Below are positions 42,721 to 52,161 of a stretch of DNA of 64,000 nucleotides, piece by piece (position 1 is the first letter of the stretch; every line of letters starts with the position of its first letter). The position numbers and the translations under genes are program-made. Source of the DNA: Paenibacillus paridis (GTDB lineage: Bacteria; Bacillota; Bacilli; Paenibacillales; Paenibacillaceae). The notes beneath the pieces are model-generated. The model was not told where the DNA came from. It saw only the letters and a list, made by a program, of their open reading frames with translations, and searched no databases. The stretch is taken from positions 138,587 through 202,586 of the forward strand of contig NZ_VCIX01000089.1 of the NCBI RefSeq assembly GCF_006345825.1. The letters are read 5' to 3'.

Positions 42721-44739
42721 ATGTCTGTATCACAAAAATCAATTGAACAGCTTTCGATCGATACGATTCGTACACTAGCTATTGATGCGATCGAGAAAGC
42801 AAAATCGGGTCACCCAGGTATGCCTATGGGTGCGGCTCCAATGGGTTACCAACTGTTTGCGAAAAACATGAAGCACAACCCTTCAAACCCAACTTGGATC
42901 AACCGTGACCGTTTTGTTTTGTCTGCGGGCCACGGCTCGATGCTGCTTTACAGCCTCCTTCACCTTTCCGGATACGATTTGCCGCTAGAAGAGCTGCAAA
43001 ACTTCCGTCAATGGGGTTCCCTGACACCTGGACATCCGGAGTTCGGCCACACGGCTGGCGTAGATGCAACAACAGGCCCGCTTGGACAAGGGATTGCAAT
43101 GGCTGTTGGTATGGCGATTGCGGAAGCGCAGCTTGGCGCGACTTACAATAAAGAAGGACACGATCTGATCAACCACTTCACATACTCCATTTGCGGCGAC
43201 GGCGACTTGATGGAAGGCGTTTCTCACGAAGCAGCGTCCTTTGCAGGCCACTTGCAGCTTGGCAAATTGGTTGTCCTATATGATTCCAACGATATTTCGC
43301 TTGATGGCGAGCTGAACCTTTCGTATTCCGAGAGCGTTCAAAAACGTTTTGAAGGTTACGGCTGGCAGGTTCTTCGCGTAGAAGACGGCAATGACCTAGA
43401 AGCTCTTTCCAAAGCAGTAGCCGAGGCGCAAGCTGATTTGTCTAAACCGACATTGATTGAAGTCAAAACGGTTATCGGTTACGGCAGCCCGAACAAAGGC
43501 GGCAAAGGCGGACATGCCGGTCCTCACGGATCACCGCTTGGCGCTGACGAAACAAAATTGACAAAACAAGCTTACGGCTGGTCGGAAGATCATCAGTTCC
43601 ACGTTCCTGATGAGGTTCGTGCTCATTTTGCCGATGTAAAAAGCAGCGGCGAACAAGCGAACGCACAGTGGGATCAAGCATTTGCAGCCTATAAAGCAGC
43701 TTTCCCGGAGCTTGCGGCTCAGTTCGAGCTAGCTATTTCTGGAGCATTGCCAGAGGGCTGGGATGCAGATCTTCCAGCTTATAAAGTTGGAGACAGTGCG
43801 GTATCGACTCGTGTTGCTTCCGGTAACGCGCTTAATGGCCTTGCGAAAAACGTGCCGACGATCTTCGGCGGTTCGGCTGACCTTGAGAGCTCCACAATGA
43901 CACACTTGAAAGGTTTGACACAGTTCAAACCAGGCAGCTACGATGGGCGCAACCTTTATTACGGCGTTCGTGAGTTCGGTATGGCTGCTGCAATGAACGG
44001 CATTGCTCTTCACAGCGGCTTGAAAGTATTTGGCGGTACGTTCTTCGTATTTACCGATTACTTGCGCCCGGCTGTACGTCTTGCAGCTTTGATGAAGCTG
44101 CCTGTCGTATATGTACTAACGCATGACAGTATCGCAGTCGGTGAAGACGGTCCTACGCATGAGCCGATTGAGCAGCTTGCCTCGATCCGTATCATTCCTG
44201 ATCTGACGGTCATTCGCCCGGCAGACGGCAATGAGACTTCTGCTGCATGGGCATACGCGGTTGAGAACACGGGCAACCCGGTTGCGCTTGTCTTGACTCG
44301 TCAAAATCTGCCTATCCTTGAAGGTACGGTTGATGGCGTTCATGAAAACCTTCGCCGCGGCGCTTATGTGGTTGCAGATGCAGCTAATGGCAAGCCGCAG
44401 GCTCAAATCCTTGCAACAGGCTCCGAGGTTCAACTAGCGGTAGCCGCTCAGAAAGCATTGGCAGAAGAGGGCATTCAAGTACGTGTCGTCAGCATGCCGA
44501 GCTGGGATCTGTTCGAGAAGCAAACAAAGGAATACAAAAATTCCGTCATTCTTCCTGAAGTTAAAGCCCGCCTTGCGATCGAAATGGCTCATCCGTTCGG
44601 CTGGGAGCGTTACACAGGCGATCAAGGCGATATCCTAGCGATCGATCGTTTCGGTGCATCCGCGCCTGGCGACCGTGTAATCAAGGAATATGGCTTTACG
44701 GTTGAGAATGTTGTTAGCAAAGTGAAAGCATTGCTGTAA
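42721..44739 (+). CDS. tkt: transketolase
   Basis: 672 residues. Thiamine-diphosphate enzyme of the non-oxidative pentose phosphate pathway. ThDP/Mg-binding GDGDLMEGVSHEA (about 160) with YDSNDISLDG, substrate-binding HxSAGHGSMLLYS-type block (FVLSAGHGSMLLYSLLHLSG in part), the pyrimidine domain with FGMAAAMNGIALHSG and HDSIAVGEDGPTHEPIEQL, and a C-terminal domain ending in the usual short tail. Strong AGGAGG 7 nt before the ATG. Single-gene unit followed by ppnP 51 nt downstream. Confidence 0.96.
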   Translation: MSVSQKSIEQLSIDTIRTLAIDAIEKAKSGHPGMPMGAAPMGYQLFAKNMKHNPSNPTWINRDRFVLSAGHGSMLLYSLLHLSGYDLPLEELQNFRQWGSLTPGHPEFGHTAGVDATTGPLGQGIAMAVGMAIAEAQLGATYNKEGHDLINHFTYSICGDGDLMEGVSHEAASFAGHLQLGKLVVLYDSNDISLDGELNLSYSESVQKRFEGYGWQVLRVEDGNDLEALSKAVAEAQADLSKPTLIEVKTVIGYGSPNKGGKGGHAGPHGSPLGADETKLTKQAYGWSEDHQFHVPDEVRAHFADVKSSGEQANAQWDQAFAAYKAAFPELAAQFELAISGALPEGWDADLPAYKVGDSAVSTRVASGNALNGLAKNVPTIFGGSADLESSTMTHLKGLTQFKPGSYDGRNLYYGVREFGMAAAMNGIALHSGLKVFGGTFFVFTDYLRPAVRLAALMKLPVVYVLTHDSIAVGEDGPTHEPIEQLASIRIIPDLTVIRPADGNETSAAWAYAVENTGNPVALVLTRQNLPILEGTVDGVHENLRRGAYVVADAANGKPQAQILATGSEVQLAVAAQKALAEEGIQVRVVSMPSWDLFEKQTKEYKNSVILPEVKARLAIEMAHPFGWERYTGDQGDILAIDRFGASAPGDRVIKEYGFTVENVVSKVKALL

Positions 44740-44790
44740 TGAACTGCTTCAAGCTTTAGTATCCGATAGATAAGGGAGAATTCACCTACC

Positions 44791-45108
44791 ATGTCTCAAT
44801 TCGATAATGTATCCATCGTCAAGAAGGCCAACGTCTACTTCGACGGTAAAGTAACAAGCCGCGCTGTATTGTTTGCGGACGGCACCAAAAAAACGCTTGG
44901 CATTATGCTGCCGGGCGAGTATGAATTTGGAACTGACTGCGTTGAAATTATGGAAATTTTGGCTGGCGACTTGAAGGTTCTGCTTCCTGGCGAAACCGAG
45001 TGGATTCACATTCAAGGCGAAGGTGAATTCCAAGTGCCTGCAAACACGAAGTTCAAGCTTCAGGTTACTGAGGTTTCGGACTACTGCTGCTCGTATATTT
45101 ACGAATAG
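44791..45108 (+). CDS. ppnP: pyrimidine/purine nucleoside phosphorylase (DUF1255)
   Basis: 105 residues, a single cupin fold: NVYFDGKVTSRAVLFADG, KKTLGIMLPGEYEFGT and QVPANTKFKLQV are diagnostic of the PpnP/YaiE family, which phosphorolyses several nucleosides. AAGGGAG precedes the ATG. It shares a terminator at 45128 with the convergent LacI gene. Confidence 0.92.
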   Translation: MSQFDNVSIVKKANVYFDGKVTSRAVLFADGTKKTLGIMLPGEYEFGTDCVEIMEILAGDLKVLLPGETEWIHIQGEGEFQVPANTKFKLQVTEVSDYCCSYIYE

Positions 45109-45127
45109 GCATTCTTAGTCCATGAAC

Positions 45128-45179
45128 AAAAGGCCTTCCCGCTCTTGACGATTATTCGTCAGCGGGAAGGCCTTTTTTT
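45128..45179. terminator. bidirectional terminator between ppnP and the lacI-type gene
   Basis: AAGGCCTTCCCGCT pairs with AGCGGGAAGGCCTT; an inner GACG/CGTC extends the stem, then seven T residues. Minus-strand T-run is shorter. Confidence 0.95.
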
Positions 45180-45187
45180 GCATAGGA

Positions 45188-46192
45188 TCAGGGTCTAAAC
45201 ATAACCTCGGCTTGGATAAGCGTTTTTTCGTAGCTTGTGCCCGGATTAAGAATTCGCCAGAGCATTTGGTCAACGGCACGTTTGCCGAGCAGTTCTTTGT
45301 CTACATTAACGGTAGCTGCAAAAGGAATTTGTGGATGCGTATGATCAAAGCCAGTAAATACAAGTTCGTTCGGAATAGCCATTCCTAATTTTTTTAGCGA
45401 TTCCAAAGCGAATAAAGCAAATATATCGTTAGCACAAACAAAAACTTCAGGCAACCCATGCGCGAGAATCGCTTCCTTAAAGGTTTCATGGAAGTTTTCA
45501 AGCTCTGGGCCGATCAGCGAAGGGATTTGATTGAGCTCGATGTTATGATCCTCCAAGGCGGAACGAAAACCGAGAAACCGTTCATAGAAGCTTTGTGCAT
45601 CGCGAATATTTCCTAAAAACTGATATCGTTTATAACCTTTTTCGATAACAGCATTCATCATTTCCCTCATGCAGGTAAGGTTGTCGGTAAAGATAGAATC
45701 GCAATGAAGCTTAGGATCAACATGATCGACCATAACGACAGGAATGCTGAGCCGTTTGATATCAAGCAGAACAGACGTGGAGATGGTGCCCACGGTGATA
45801 ATGCCCATGATTGCCTCCGGATTGAGCAGAGAGAACATGGAATCGTTGGTAGGCTCCGTTAAGGTTAAAATCGTAATGCCCTTCTGGTTCAATCTAGTGG
45901 ATATGCCGTTAAAGATCGGGCCCCAGTATAGGGAATCCGTATTCTGATAGCGAACATTCGGGAACAGGACCAGGATCGTGCCGGACCAGCTCTTCGTCTC
46001 TAAATCCGTCAGCTCGCTTGCTATAGGCGGTGCTTGGGCACCCTTGAAGTAGCCTAGCTGTCCAGCTGCCCGTAAAATTAATTCTCTGGTTTGCGGACTG
46101 ACCCCTGATTTCCCCGCTAGTCCCCTGGATACCGCGAACTTGGATAAGCCTGTAAAATCAGCAATGGATTGTATCGTTACTTTGCGCTTCAT
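45188..46192 (-). CDS. LacI-family transcriptional regulator
   Basis: 334 residues. N-terminal LacI HTH (TIQSIADFTGLSKFAVSRGL, residues 5-24; hinge LILRAAGQLGYF) and a periplasmic-binding-like effector domain (FVCANDIFALFALESLKKLG, FTGFDHTHPQIPF). Divergent from the beta-mannosidase gene across a 400-bp region full of TTTGTTAT-type repeats. Likely a sugar-responsive repressor of that gene; the inducer cannot be named. Confidence 0.92.
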   Translation of the reverse strand: MKRKVTIQSIADFTGLSKFAVSRGLAGKSGVSPQTRELILRAAGQLGYFKGAQAPPIASELTDLETKSWSGTILVLFPNVRYQNTDSLYWGPIFNGISTRLNQKGITILTLTEPTNDSMFSLLNPEAIMGIITVGTISTSVLLDIKRLSIPVVMVDHVDPKLHCDSIFTDNLTCMREMMNAVIEKGYKRYQFLGNIRDAQSFYERFLGFRSALEDHNIELNQIPSLIGPELENFHETFKEAILAHGLPEVFVCANDIFALFALESLKKLGMAIPNELVFTGFDHTHPQIPFAATVNVDKELLGKRAVDQMLWRILNPGTSYEKTLIQAEVMFRP

Positions 46193-46249
46193 TGGTCATT
46201 TTACCTCATTTATATGGATTAAAAAGAATTGCACGCAGTTATTTTAGAT

Positions 46250-46442
46250 TTTGTTATTTTGTTATTGTTTATAATATAGCTTTATTTTTTAAGGAATACA
46301 AGGAAAATAGGAGAGCGGACGCCTAGTTTCAAATTATGAATTGTTTAAAAAGGAAATAACAAAACAAAAACAATTGACCTTTTTTGTTATCGGTGATACA
46401 TTTGTTATGCGAAAATCAGCTAATGGAATAACAAAATAACAA
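46250..46442. promoter_or_regulatory. cluster of TTTGTTAT repeats, probable LacI-family operators
   Basis: A 17-bp sequence TTTGTTATTTTGTTATT (46250-46266) recurs as its exact reverse complement at 46426-46442. Between them are three more TTGTTAT or ATAACAA copies (about 46354, 46384 and 46400). This is the whole control region between the divergent regulator and beta-mannosidase genes. No other notable feature in the 46193-46594 gap. Confidence 0.6.
46374..46401 (+). promoter_or_regulatory. probable promoter of the beta-mannosidase gene
   Basis: TTGACC (46374-46379) and TACATT (46396-46401), spacing 16 bp, within the TTTGTTAT repeat cluster. It is flanked on both sides by repeat copies, as expected for a repressed promoter. 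Confidence 0.45.
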
Positions 46443-46594
46443 ATCGGAAGCCAGCGAGTTTAGATTCGTTTTTTATGAATAAATAGGTGAAAACGCTCTT
46501 AAACGAGCCAGGTTACTTATATGAAAATAAAAAACTGCGCGCCAGACTCCATAGGAAAGGTCTGGTTGGGCCAAGCATATAGGAGGGTTTTACC

Positions 46595-49156
46595 ATGGGA
46601 GAAACAAAGCAAGTGCTTCACAATTGGAAATTTAAAGCCTGCGAGGAAAAAGAATGGATGGCTGCGGTCGTACCCGGCTGCGTCCATACGGATTTGCTTC
46701 GCAACGGAGTCATTCAAGATCCGTTTTACGCCACGAACGAACATGATTTGCAGTGGATCGATAAGGTCGATTGGGAATATGAATCTACCTTCGATGTAGA
46801 AGAAGACTTGCTGGGCTCCTCTCGATTAGAGCTGGTATTTGACGGCTTGGATACGTATGCTGACGTTTATGTGAACGGTAGCCATGTGTTGTCCGCAGAC
46901 AATATGTTCCGATCGTGGAAAGCCGATGTGCTGCATGTGGTGAAAGCCAAAGGCAATACGCTATCTGTTCGCTTTCGCTCTCCGGTTCGCGAGGACCTGC
47001 CTAAGATTGAGAAGCTTGGCTACAATTTGCCGGCCTCTAATGACCAGTCGGAGCTGGGCGGGCTCGGCGAACAGAAGATTAGCATCTTTGCGCGCAAAGC
47101 GCCTTATCATTATGGATGGGATTGGGGACCGCGCTTTGTGACGAGCGGAATCTGGCGCGAGGCCAGACTGGAAGGGTGGTCCGGCTGCAAAATAACAGAC
47201 GTCCACATTCAGCAAAATCAGGTAACGGCAGCGGCAGCAAGCTTGACAGCCAGCATTGAAATTGAAGCCGAGCATGCTTGGAGCGGCAAACTGAAGCTGA
47301 GCACGGATGGGCTCTCGTGGGAGCAGCAAGTTACGCTAGAAACGGGCAACAACGTCATCCTGTTGCCTCTTATCATCACGGATCCAAAGCTATGGTGGAG
47401 CCGTGGACTTGGCGAGGCCCACTTGTATACCTTTAAGGCCGAGCTGCTTCAGGAGGAAAGCATAGTCGCTTCCCGGACGGTTCGGACCGGCCTGCGATCG
47501 ATTCGGTTAGTGCGGGACAAGGACGCGAAGGGCGCAACGTTTTATTTTGAACTCAACGGAGTTGCGGTGTTTGCCAAGGGGGCTAACCATATTCCGAATG
47601 ACAGCTTTATTACGGATGTGACGGACGAGCGCTACCGTCACGAGATCGTTACCGCTGTGGAGTCGAACATGAATATGCTGCGGGTGTGGGGCGGCGGCAT
47701 TTACGAGCAGTCCGTATTCTACGAGCTATGCGACGAATATGGCATCTTGGTATGGCAGGACTTTATGTTTGCCTGCAGCATGTACCCGGGAGACGAAGCT
47801 TTCCTGAATAATGTCCGTTTGGAAGCAGAAGAGAACGTGAAGCGTCTGCGCAATCATCCGTCCATTGTGCTATGGTGCGGAAACAACGAGATCGACTCTG
47901 CATGGGCGCAGTATGACGAGGAAGGCGGCTGGGGCTGGAAGAAAAATTATACGGCGGAGCAGCGCGCCGTCATTTGGCAAGATTATGAGAAGGTGTTCCA
48001 TCGAATCCTGCCGGATGCTGTGGAGGCATTGGCACCAGGAACAGACTATTGGCCATCTTCGCCGCTTATATCTTTGTCCGGCGACATTAAGCAGCATGCT
48101 CATCCGCTTTCTTCTGAGGGAGACATTCATTATTGGGGCGTTTGGCACGCGGTAGAGCCGTTTGAGAATTACAATATAAAAGTAGGCCGCTTTATGAGCG
48201 AGTACGGGTTCCAATCGTTCCCTGAATACGATACCGTGATGACGTTCGCGCAGGAACAGGACTTGGCGCTCGACTCGAAGGTGATGCGAGCGCATCAGAA
48301 GAATGGGGACGGCAACCGGCTGATCAAGGAATATATGGATATCTATATGAGCGAGCCGAAGGATTTTCCATCCTTCCTTTATATGAGCCAAGTGCTTCAG
48401 GCTGAAGCGATGAAAATGGCGATCGAAGCTCATCGCCGGAACATGCCGTATTGCATGGGGACGCTCTACTGGCAGATGAACGATTGCTGGCCAGTCGCCT
48501 CATGGGCGGGCATGGACTATTACGGCAAGTGGAAAGCTATGCAATTTTACGCGAAAAGGAGTTTTGCAGATACGATGATATCGTTTGACCGTACCGATGA
48601 TGGGCAGGTGCAGGTGCATGTTGTCACCGATTTGCTGGCTCCACTCTCTGGCGATTTGCAAGTGACATTGTATCATTTCTCTGGTGAGAGGCTTAAGCAA
48701 GCTTTACTGCCTATTGCAATAGAAGGCAACAGCGCGGCAGTCGTGTTTGCGCTGAATGAGCAGGAATGGCTGGGCGAGCACGAAGCAGGAAGCGTCATGC
48801 TTCATGCGGTACTCGAGCAGGAAGGAAAGCTTCTGGACAGCAAGGAGTTTTATTTTGTAAACGTGAAGGAACAGAAGCTAGCCAAATCCGCGATCCGGAT
48901 TACCGAGCTTGAAGGAAGCGGCGGAACGAGATTTAAGCTGGAGGCAGATGTGCTTGCCAAGCAGGTATGGATCACAGCGGAGCATGAGGGCATGTTCTCC
49001 GACAATTTCTTCGATCTTATTCCGGGCGTTGCCAAGATCGTAGAGTTCCGCTTAAGGGAAACTGGAGAGCCGCAGAGCAAGCCAGTCCATGCGGGCAACG
49101 TGCAAGCTCGATCCATGATTGATTTTTTAGCAGAGTCTAAAATCGAAATAAGCTAG
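46595..49156 (+). CDS. beta-mannosidase, glycoside hydrolase family 2
   Basis: 853 residues. Removes terminal beta-mannose from manno-oligosaccharides. Domain order: sugar-binding jelly roll (about 1-180, ending YHYGWDWGPRFVTSG), Ig-like domain, TIM barrel (FAKGANHIPNDSF, MLRVWGGGIYEQSVFYE) with acid/base Glu in LWCGNNEIDSAW and nucleophile Glu in GRFMSEYGFQSFPE, then C-terminal Ig-like domains. No signal peptide, so cytoplasmic: substrates must be imported. GGAGGG precedes ATG 46595. The ATG-initiated frame at 46521 is a different frame and a shadow. Likely controlled by the divergent LacI protein. Confidence 0.94.
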   Translation: MGETKQVLHNWKFKACEEKEWMAAVVPGCVHTDLLRNGVIQDPFYATNEHDLQWIDKVDWEYESTFDVEEDLLGSSRLELVFDGLDTYADVYVNGSHVLSADNMFRSWKADVLHVVKAKGNTLSVRFRSPVREDLPKIEKLGYNLPASNDQSELGGLGEQKISIFARKAPYHYGWDWGPRFVTSGIWREARLEGWSGCKITDVHIQQNQVTAAAASLTASIEIEAEHAWSGKLKLSTDGLSWEQQVTLETGNNVILLPLIITDPKLWWSRGLGEAHLYTFKAELLQEESIVASRTVRTGLRSIRLVRDKDAKGATFYFELNGVAVFAKGANHIPNDSFITDVTDERYRHEIVTAVESNMNMLRVWGGGIYEQSVFYELCDEYGILVWQDFMFACSMYPGDEAFLNNVRLEAEENVKRLRNHPSIVLWCGNNEIDSAWAQYDEEGGWGWKKNYTAEQRAVIWQDYEKVFHRILPDAVEALAPGTDYWPSSPLISLSGDIKQHAHPLSSEGDIHYWGVWHAVEPFENYNIKVGRFMSEYGFQSFPEYDTVMTFAQEQDLALDSKVMRAHQKNGDGNRLIKEYMDIYMSEPKDFPSFLYMSQVLQAEAMKMAIEAHRRNMPYCMGTLYWQMNDCWPVASWAGMDYYGKWKAMQFYAKRSFADTMISFDRTDDGQVQVHVVTDLLAPLSGDLQVTLYHFSGERLKQALLPIAIEGNSAAVVFALNEQEWLGEHEAGSVMLHAVLEQEGKLLDSKEFYFVNVKEQKLAKSAIRITELEGSGGTRFKLEADVLAKQVWITAEHEGMFSDNFFDLIPGVAKIVEFRLRETGEPQSKPVHAGNVQARSMIDFLAESKIEIS

Positions 49157-49163
49157 AGACTGC

Positions 49164-49205
49164 GAACCGCGGAAGGTCCTATTGGGGACTTTCCGCGGTT
49201 CTTTT
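49164..49205 (+). terminator. terminator after the beta-mannosidase gene
   Basis: GAACCGCGGAAGGTCC pairs with GGGACTTTCCGCGGTTC (49185-49201), then TTTT. Confidence 0.95.
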
Positions 49206-49372
49206 GCTATCTATCCATGGAGCATTTTCATCTATCGGATATAACATAATCACATATGTTCCTTACATGCTGTCATTCAAAACTTCTTCATTAATCGAAT
49301 ATAATGAATGGACATCATGGCTCGCACGCAAGCGACAGCAGATTAAGCCGAGCTTCCTCGTGCATACGTATA

Positions 49373-49411
49373 GTAAAGAGGGCAGGGGTGCCATACCCCT
49401 GCCCTCTTTAC
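49373..49411. terminator. terminator of the histidine kinase gene
   Basis: GTAAAGAGGGCAGGGGT (49373-49389) and its perfect reverse complement (49395-49411), 5-nt loop, placed just past the minus-strand stop at 49415. Between it and 49205 lies about 165 bp without a supported gene. Confidence 0.85.
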
Positions 49412-49414
49412 TGG

Positions 49415-51178
49415 CTACTGCTTGATTTGGGGGAGCATAATAGTGATCACGGTTCCAAGCCCCGGCCTGCTCTTTATCGTGATTTGATAGTTCCGATCAT
49501 ACAGCAGCTTCAGCCGCTTATTCGTATTCAACAAACCGATATGCTTGGACTGCTCGTCGGATGCATCCAGCGATTTCCTGATCTCGCTGAGGCGGTCCGA
49601 AGGAATGCCATTTCCGTTATCGGAGACGACAAGCCGAAGCTGCTTCCCAACACGTAAAATTTTTATTTTGATCAGGCCATTCTGGGCTTTTTCCTTAATG
49701 CCATGGTACAAACTGTTTTCGACTAAGGGCTGGAGCAGCAACTTCATCGTGTGAAGCTTAACGATTTCTTCGTCATATTCGAATAACACATCGAAGGTAT
49801 CTTTGTACCGTTTCTTCTGAATATTAATGTAGCTGACGGTATTCGCGATTTCTTCCTCCCAGGTAACCTCATTGGTTGGACGGCTGAAGGAATAGGAGAG
49901 CATATCGGACAAGTCCTCAATCATATCGCTCGCTTTGTTCGGCTTTCCCGTTAATCCGACCGTTTCCCAATAAATCGAATTCAGCGTATTGTACAAAAAA
50001 TGAGGATTGATTTGGGATTGAAGCGCCAGCAGCTCCATCACTTGAAGCCGGTATTTTTTTTCGGATAGCTGGGTTTGAATATAGCGATGCTCAATGAAAT
50101 GGGAGATCATGTTCTGAATAATGTACGAATATTCATCGTTGACCTTGCTAGGCGGCTTTAGCGGCGTGCGATTATTCTCAGCCGATCTCAGCAGCGAGGT
50201 AATGGCAAGCAGCTGCCTATAATTTCTTCTCGTCAAATAGAAGGTCAATACAAGCCCCAAAAAGAAGGACAAGCAGGCAAAACCGATCGTATAGTTTAAA
50301 ATGCGCGAGGGTGTCTCGTACAACGAAGCATGTGGAATGACGGATACGTATTTCCAGTTGTATTGCTCCGATTCCACCTTTGTCACGTTGACCTCGCCCA
50401 GAGAGGATTCAAGGTCAAAATAGGTGGACGGGTGGTTTGCAATTTGGTCGAGCTCAGCATCCTTTAGAACGTTTTTTTCCTTGTTGGAGAAAATCACCTG
50501 GTTATTTTCGTTTAACACTAGCAAAATCTGATCCTTATACGTCGTAATATTGGATAAAATATTTTCAATGTATTTTGGGCGGACATTTAAAATGATACCG
50601 ATTTTCCGTGGCGCGAGCACATTGTAAATGGAGATTAATTGGGTAGGCTTCGTTTCGAAAGCGAATATTTTAGCCTCCCTCTTGGATGTCCATTCGGTAG
50701 CGGGCCCTTCGTATTTCATGAATTCGTCGAACCAGCCCGTATCGTTGAACCGGTTGATCGAAGACAAGCCGTCAAGCGAGGATACGAAACGGCCGTAAGG
50801 ATTTTCCGAATAGAAATAGATGGAATGAATATAAGGCTTTGAGCTGGTAAGCGCATTCAAATAGCTGAAAATAATTTGGTACGAAGTAGAGCTCTCATAC
50901 GTATAAATGGGATTTTGCAGGACGTCGGACAGCTCATTGAAAACTTTGGCATTCTGGTATAAAGCGAGCTTCAGCGTATCCAGCTCGTCCAAAATCATCT
51001 CGAGCTGGCGCTGAGATTGCAATAATAGGAACTGGCTGTTCTTATTAATGTCTTCCTTCATGTCCCGCTGCGTCGTTATGAAGGATAACGAGCCGAGTAT
51101 GATCAATGGCAATATTAATGGAATGAGAAAAGTAGCCAAATGTTTAATAAAATAACGCTCTTTCATCGTTTCGATCAT
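49415..51178 (-). CDS. YesM-like sensor histidine kinase
   Basis: 587 residues. Two TM helices (about 14-34 and 293-315) enclose an extracytoplasmic Cache-type sensor. HAMP-like linker, then the His_kinase domain QSQINPHFLYNTLNSIYWE (phospho-His in NPHFLYN) and an ATPase domain with PLVENSLYHGI and VVSDNGNGIPSDRL. It overlaps the response-regulator stop by 4 nt (ATGA), so the two are a coupled pair. This class controls carbohydrate ABC importers in Bacillales; the divergent importer at 52162 is the probable target. Confidence 0.93.
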   Translation of the reverse strand: MIETMKERYFIKHLATFLIPLILPLIILGSLSFITTQRDMKEDINKNSQFLLLQSQRQLEMILDELDTLKLALYQNAKVFNELSDVLQNPIYTYESSTSYQIIFSYLNALTSSKPYIHSIYFYSENPYGRFVSSLDGLSSINRFNDTGWFDEFMKYEGPATEWTSKREAKIFAFETKPTQLISIYNVLAPRKIGIILNVRPKYIENILSNITTYKDQILLVLNENNQVIFSNKEKNVLKDAELDQIANHPSTYFDLESSLGEVNVTKVESEQYNWKYVSVIPHASLYETPSRILNYTIGFACLSFFLGLVLTFYLTRRNYRQLLAITSLLRSAENNRTPLKPPSKVNDEYSYIIQNMISHFIEHRYIQTQLSEKKYRLQVMELLALQSQINPHFLYNTLNSIYWETVGLTGKPNKASDMIEDLSDMLSYSFSRPTNEVTWEEEIANTVSYINIQKKRYKDTFDVLFEYDEEIVKLHTMKLLLQPLVENSLYHGIKEKAQNGLIKIKILRVGKQLRLVVSDNGNGIPSDRLSEIRKSLDASDEQSKHIGLLNTNKRLKLLYDRNYQITIKSRPGLGTVITIMLPQIKQ

Positions 51179-51906
51179 CCGTTCCTGAATTCGCTGGGTG
51201 TCTTGCCATAGAAGCTTTTGAACGTGCGGGTAAAGTTTTTGGCATTGCTGTAGCCGACCATTTCACTGATTTCGTAGGTTTTAAACTGGTTTTCCGAAAT
51301 GAGCCGCATAGCGACCTTCATTTTTACTTGGATGAGATAATCGGTAAAATTTTGGCCGGTTTTTTGCTTGAACAAATAGCTCAAATAATTGGCATTCAAA
51401 TAAACCTGTTTGGCCGCATCCTCTAGATTTGCGTCTTTATAATGGCTTTGGATATATGATTTTATCTGCGTAATGATGAGCCCTTCGTTGCCTGTGCCGG
51501 GCGGCGTTTGCTCCAGGGCGTGCTTGGCCGCTTCCAGCTCGTCTCTCAGGCTGCCGAATACGTCTAACAAAACCTGATATTTGGCAGGCTTCACGATATA
51601 GTTATTGACGCGGTACCGAAGCGCCTTCTGGGCATATTCGAACTCGCGGTAGCTGCTTAGAAAAATAACATGGATATTATGCTTCTGCTCATGAATGACC
51701 TCGGCAAGCTCAAGGCCGGACATGACAGGCATTTTGATATCGGTTAGGATGACATCGATTTTGTCATGGCTTTGAATGAAATTTAATGCTTCTTTGCCGT
51801 TTCCGCATTGGCCGATAATTTGAAATCCGACCTCCTGCCACGGAAAGTAGGAGGATAAAGCTTCCCTTGTGTCCGCCTCATCGTCGACTAGCAGCAGTTT
51901 GTACAT
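51175..51906 (-). CDS. YesN-like AraC-type response regulator
   Basis: 243 residues. Receiver domain (LLLVDDEADTREALSSYF; phospho-Asp in VILTDIKMPV; YIVKPAKY) and a C-terminal AraC/XylS double HTH (NLEDAAKQVYLNANYLSYLFK, EISEMVGYSNAKNFTRTFK, YGKTPSEFR). ATG 51906 has AGAGGTG just upstream; the longer in-frame start is unnecessary. Likely binds the phased AATGATACTT repeats in the adjacent intergenic region and activates the 52162 operon (inference). Confidence 0.93.
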   Translation of the reverse strand: MYKLLLVDDEADTREALSSYFPWQEVGFQIIGQCGNGKEALNFIQSHDKIDVILTDIKMPVMSGLELAEVIHEQKHNIHVIFLSSYREFEYAQKALRYRVNNYIVKPAKYQVLLDVFGSLRDELEAAKHALEQTPPGTGNEGLIITQIKSYIQSHYKDANLEDAAKQVYLNANYLSYLFKQKTGQNFTDYLIQVKMKVAMRLISENQFKTYEISEMVGYSNAKNFTRTFKSFYGKTPSEFRNG

Positions 51907-52011
51907 CCCATCACCTCTCAACGGTGTATTCTCTCATTGCTGATATTGAAAGTATAGCACAGCAGGATCATGCTTTCGTGTTCAAGGAGAACGGGGGAGG
52001 CATCTAAGATA

Positions 52012-52073
52012 AAAATGATACTTTAGCCGATAAAATGATACTTCAGAAAGGGATTGCTCAAATAATGATACTT
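52012..52073. promoter_or_regulatory. three phased direct repeats, candidate response-regulator sites
   Basis: AAAATGATACTT at 52012-52023 and 52032-52043 and ATAATGATACTT at 52062-52073. The starts are 20 and 30 bp apart, i.e. whole helical turns, all facing the importer operon. The spacing suits AraC-type activators. Confidence 0.6.
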
Positions 52074-52122
52074 AAATCTAAGATTAGATGCCTTATGTAA
52101 ATAATCAATCAATCCTATACTT

Positions 52123-52137
52123 TAGAAAGCGTTTCCA
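52123..52137. promoter_or_regulatory. cre-like catabolite control site
   Basis: TAGAAAGCGTTTCCA fits the CcpA cre consensus with one deviation. It lies 25 bp before the binding-protein start, where CcpA would repress the importer when preferred sugars are present. Confidence 0.6.
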
Positions 52138-52161
52138 AGAAAACAAAAGGGAGAGGTTAAC

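Noticed and set aside
44782..45033. Minus-strand ORF opposite ppnP and many similar ones opposite tkt, tadG and purU
   Set aside because: Shadow frames of well-supported genes, without ribosome sites.
49204..49425. 73-codon ORF after the beta-mannosidase terminator
   Set aside because: No ribosome site and it runs through the perfect terminator of the opposite gene.
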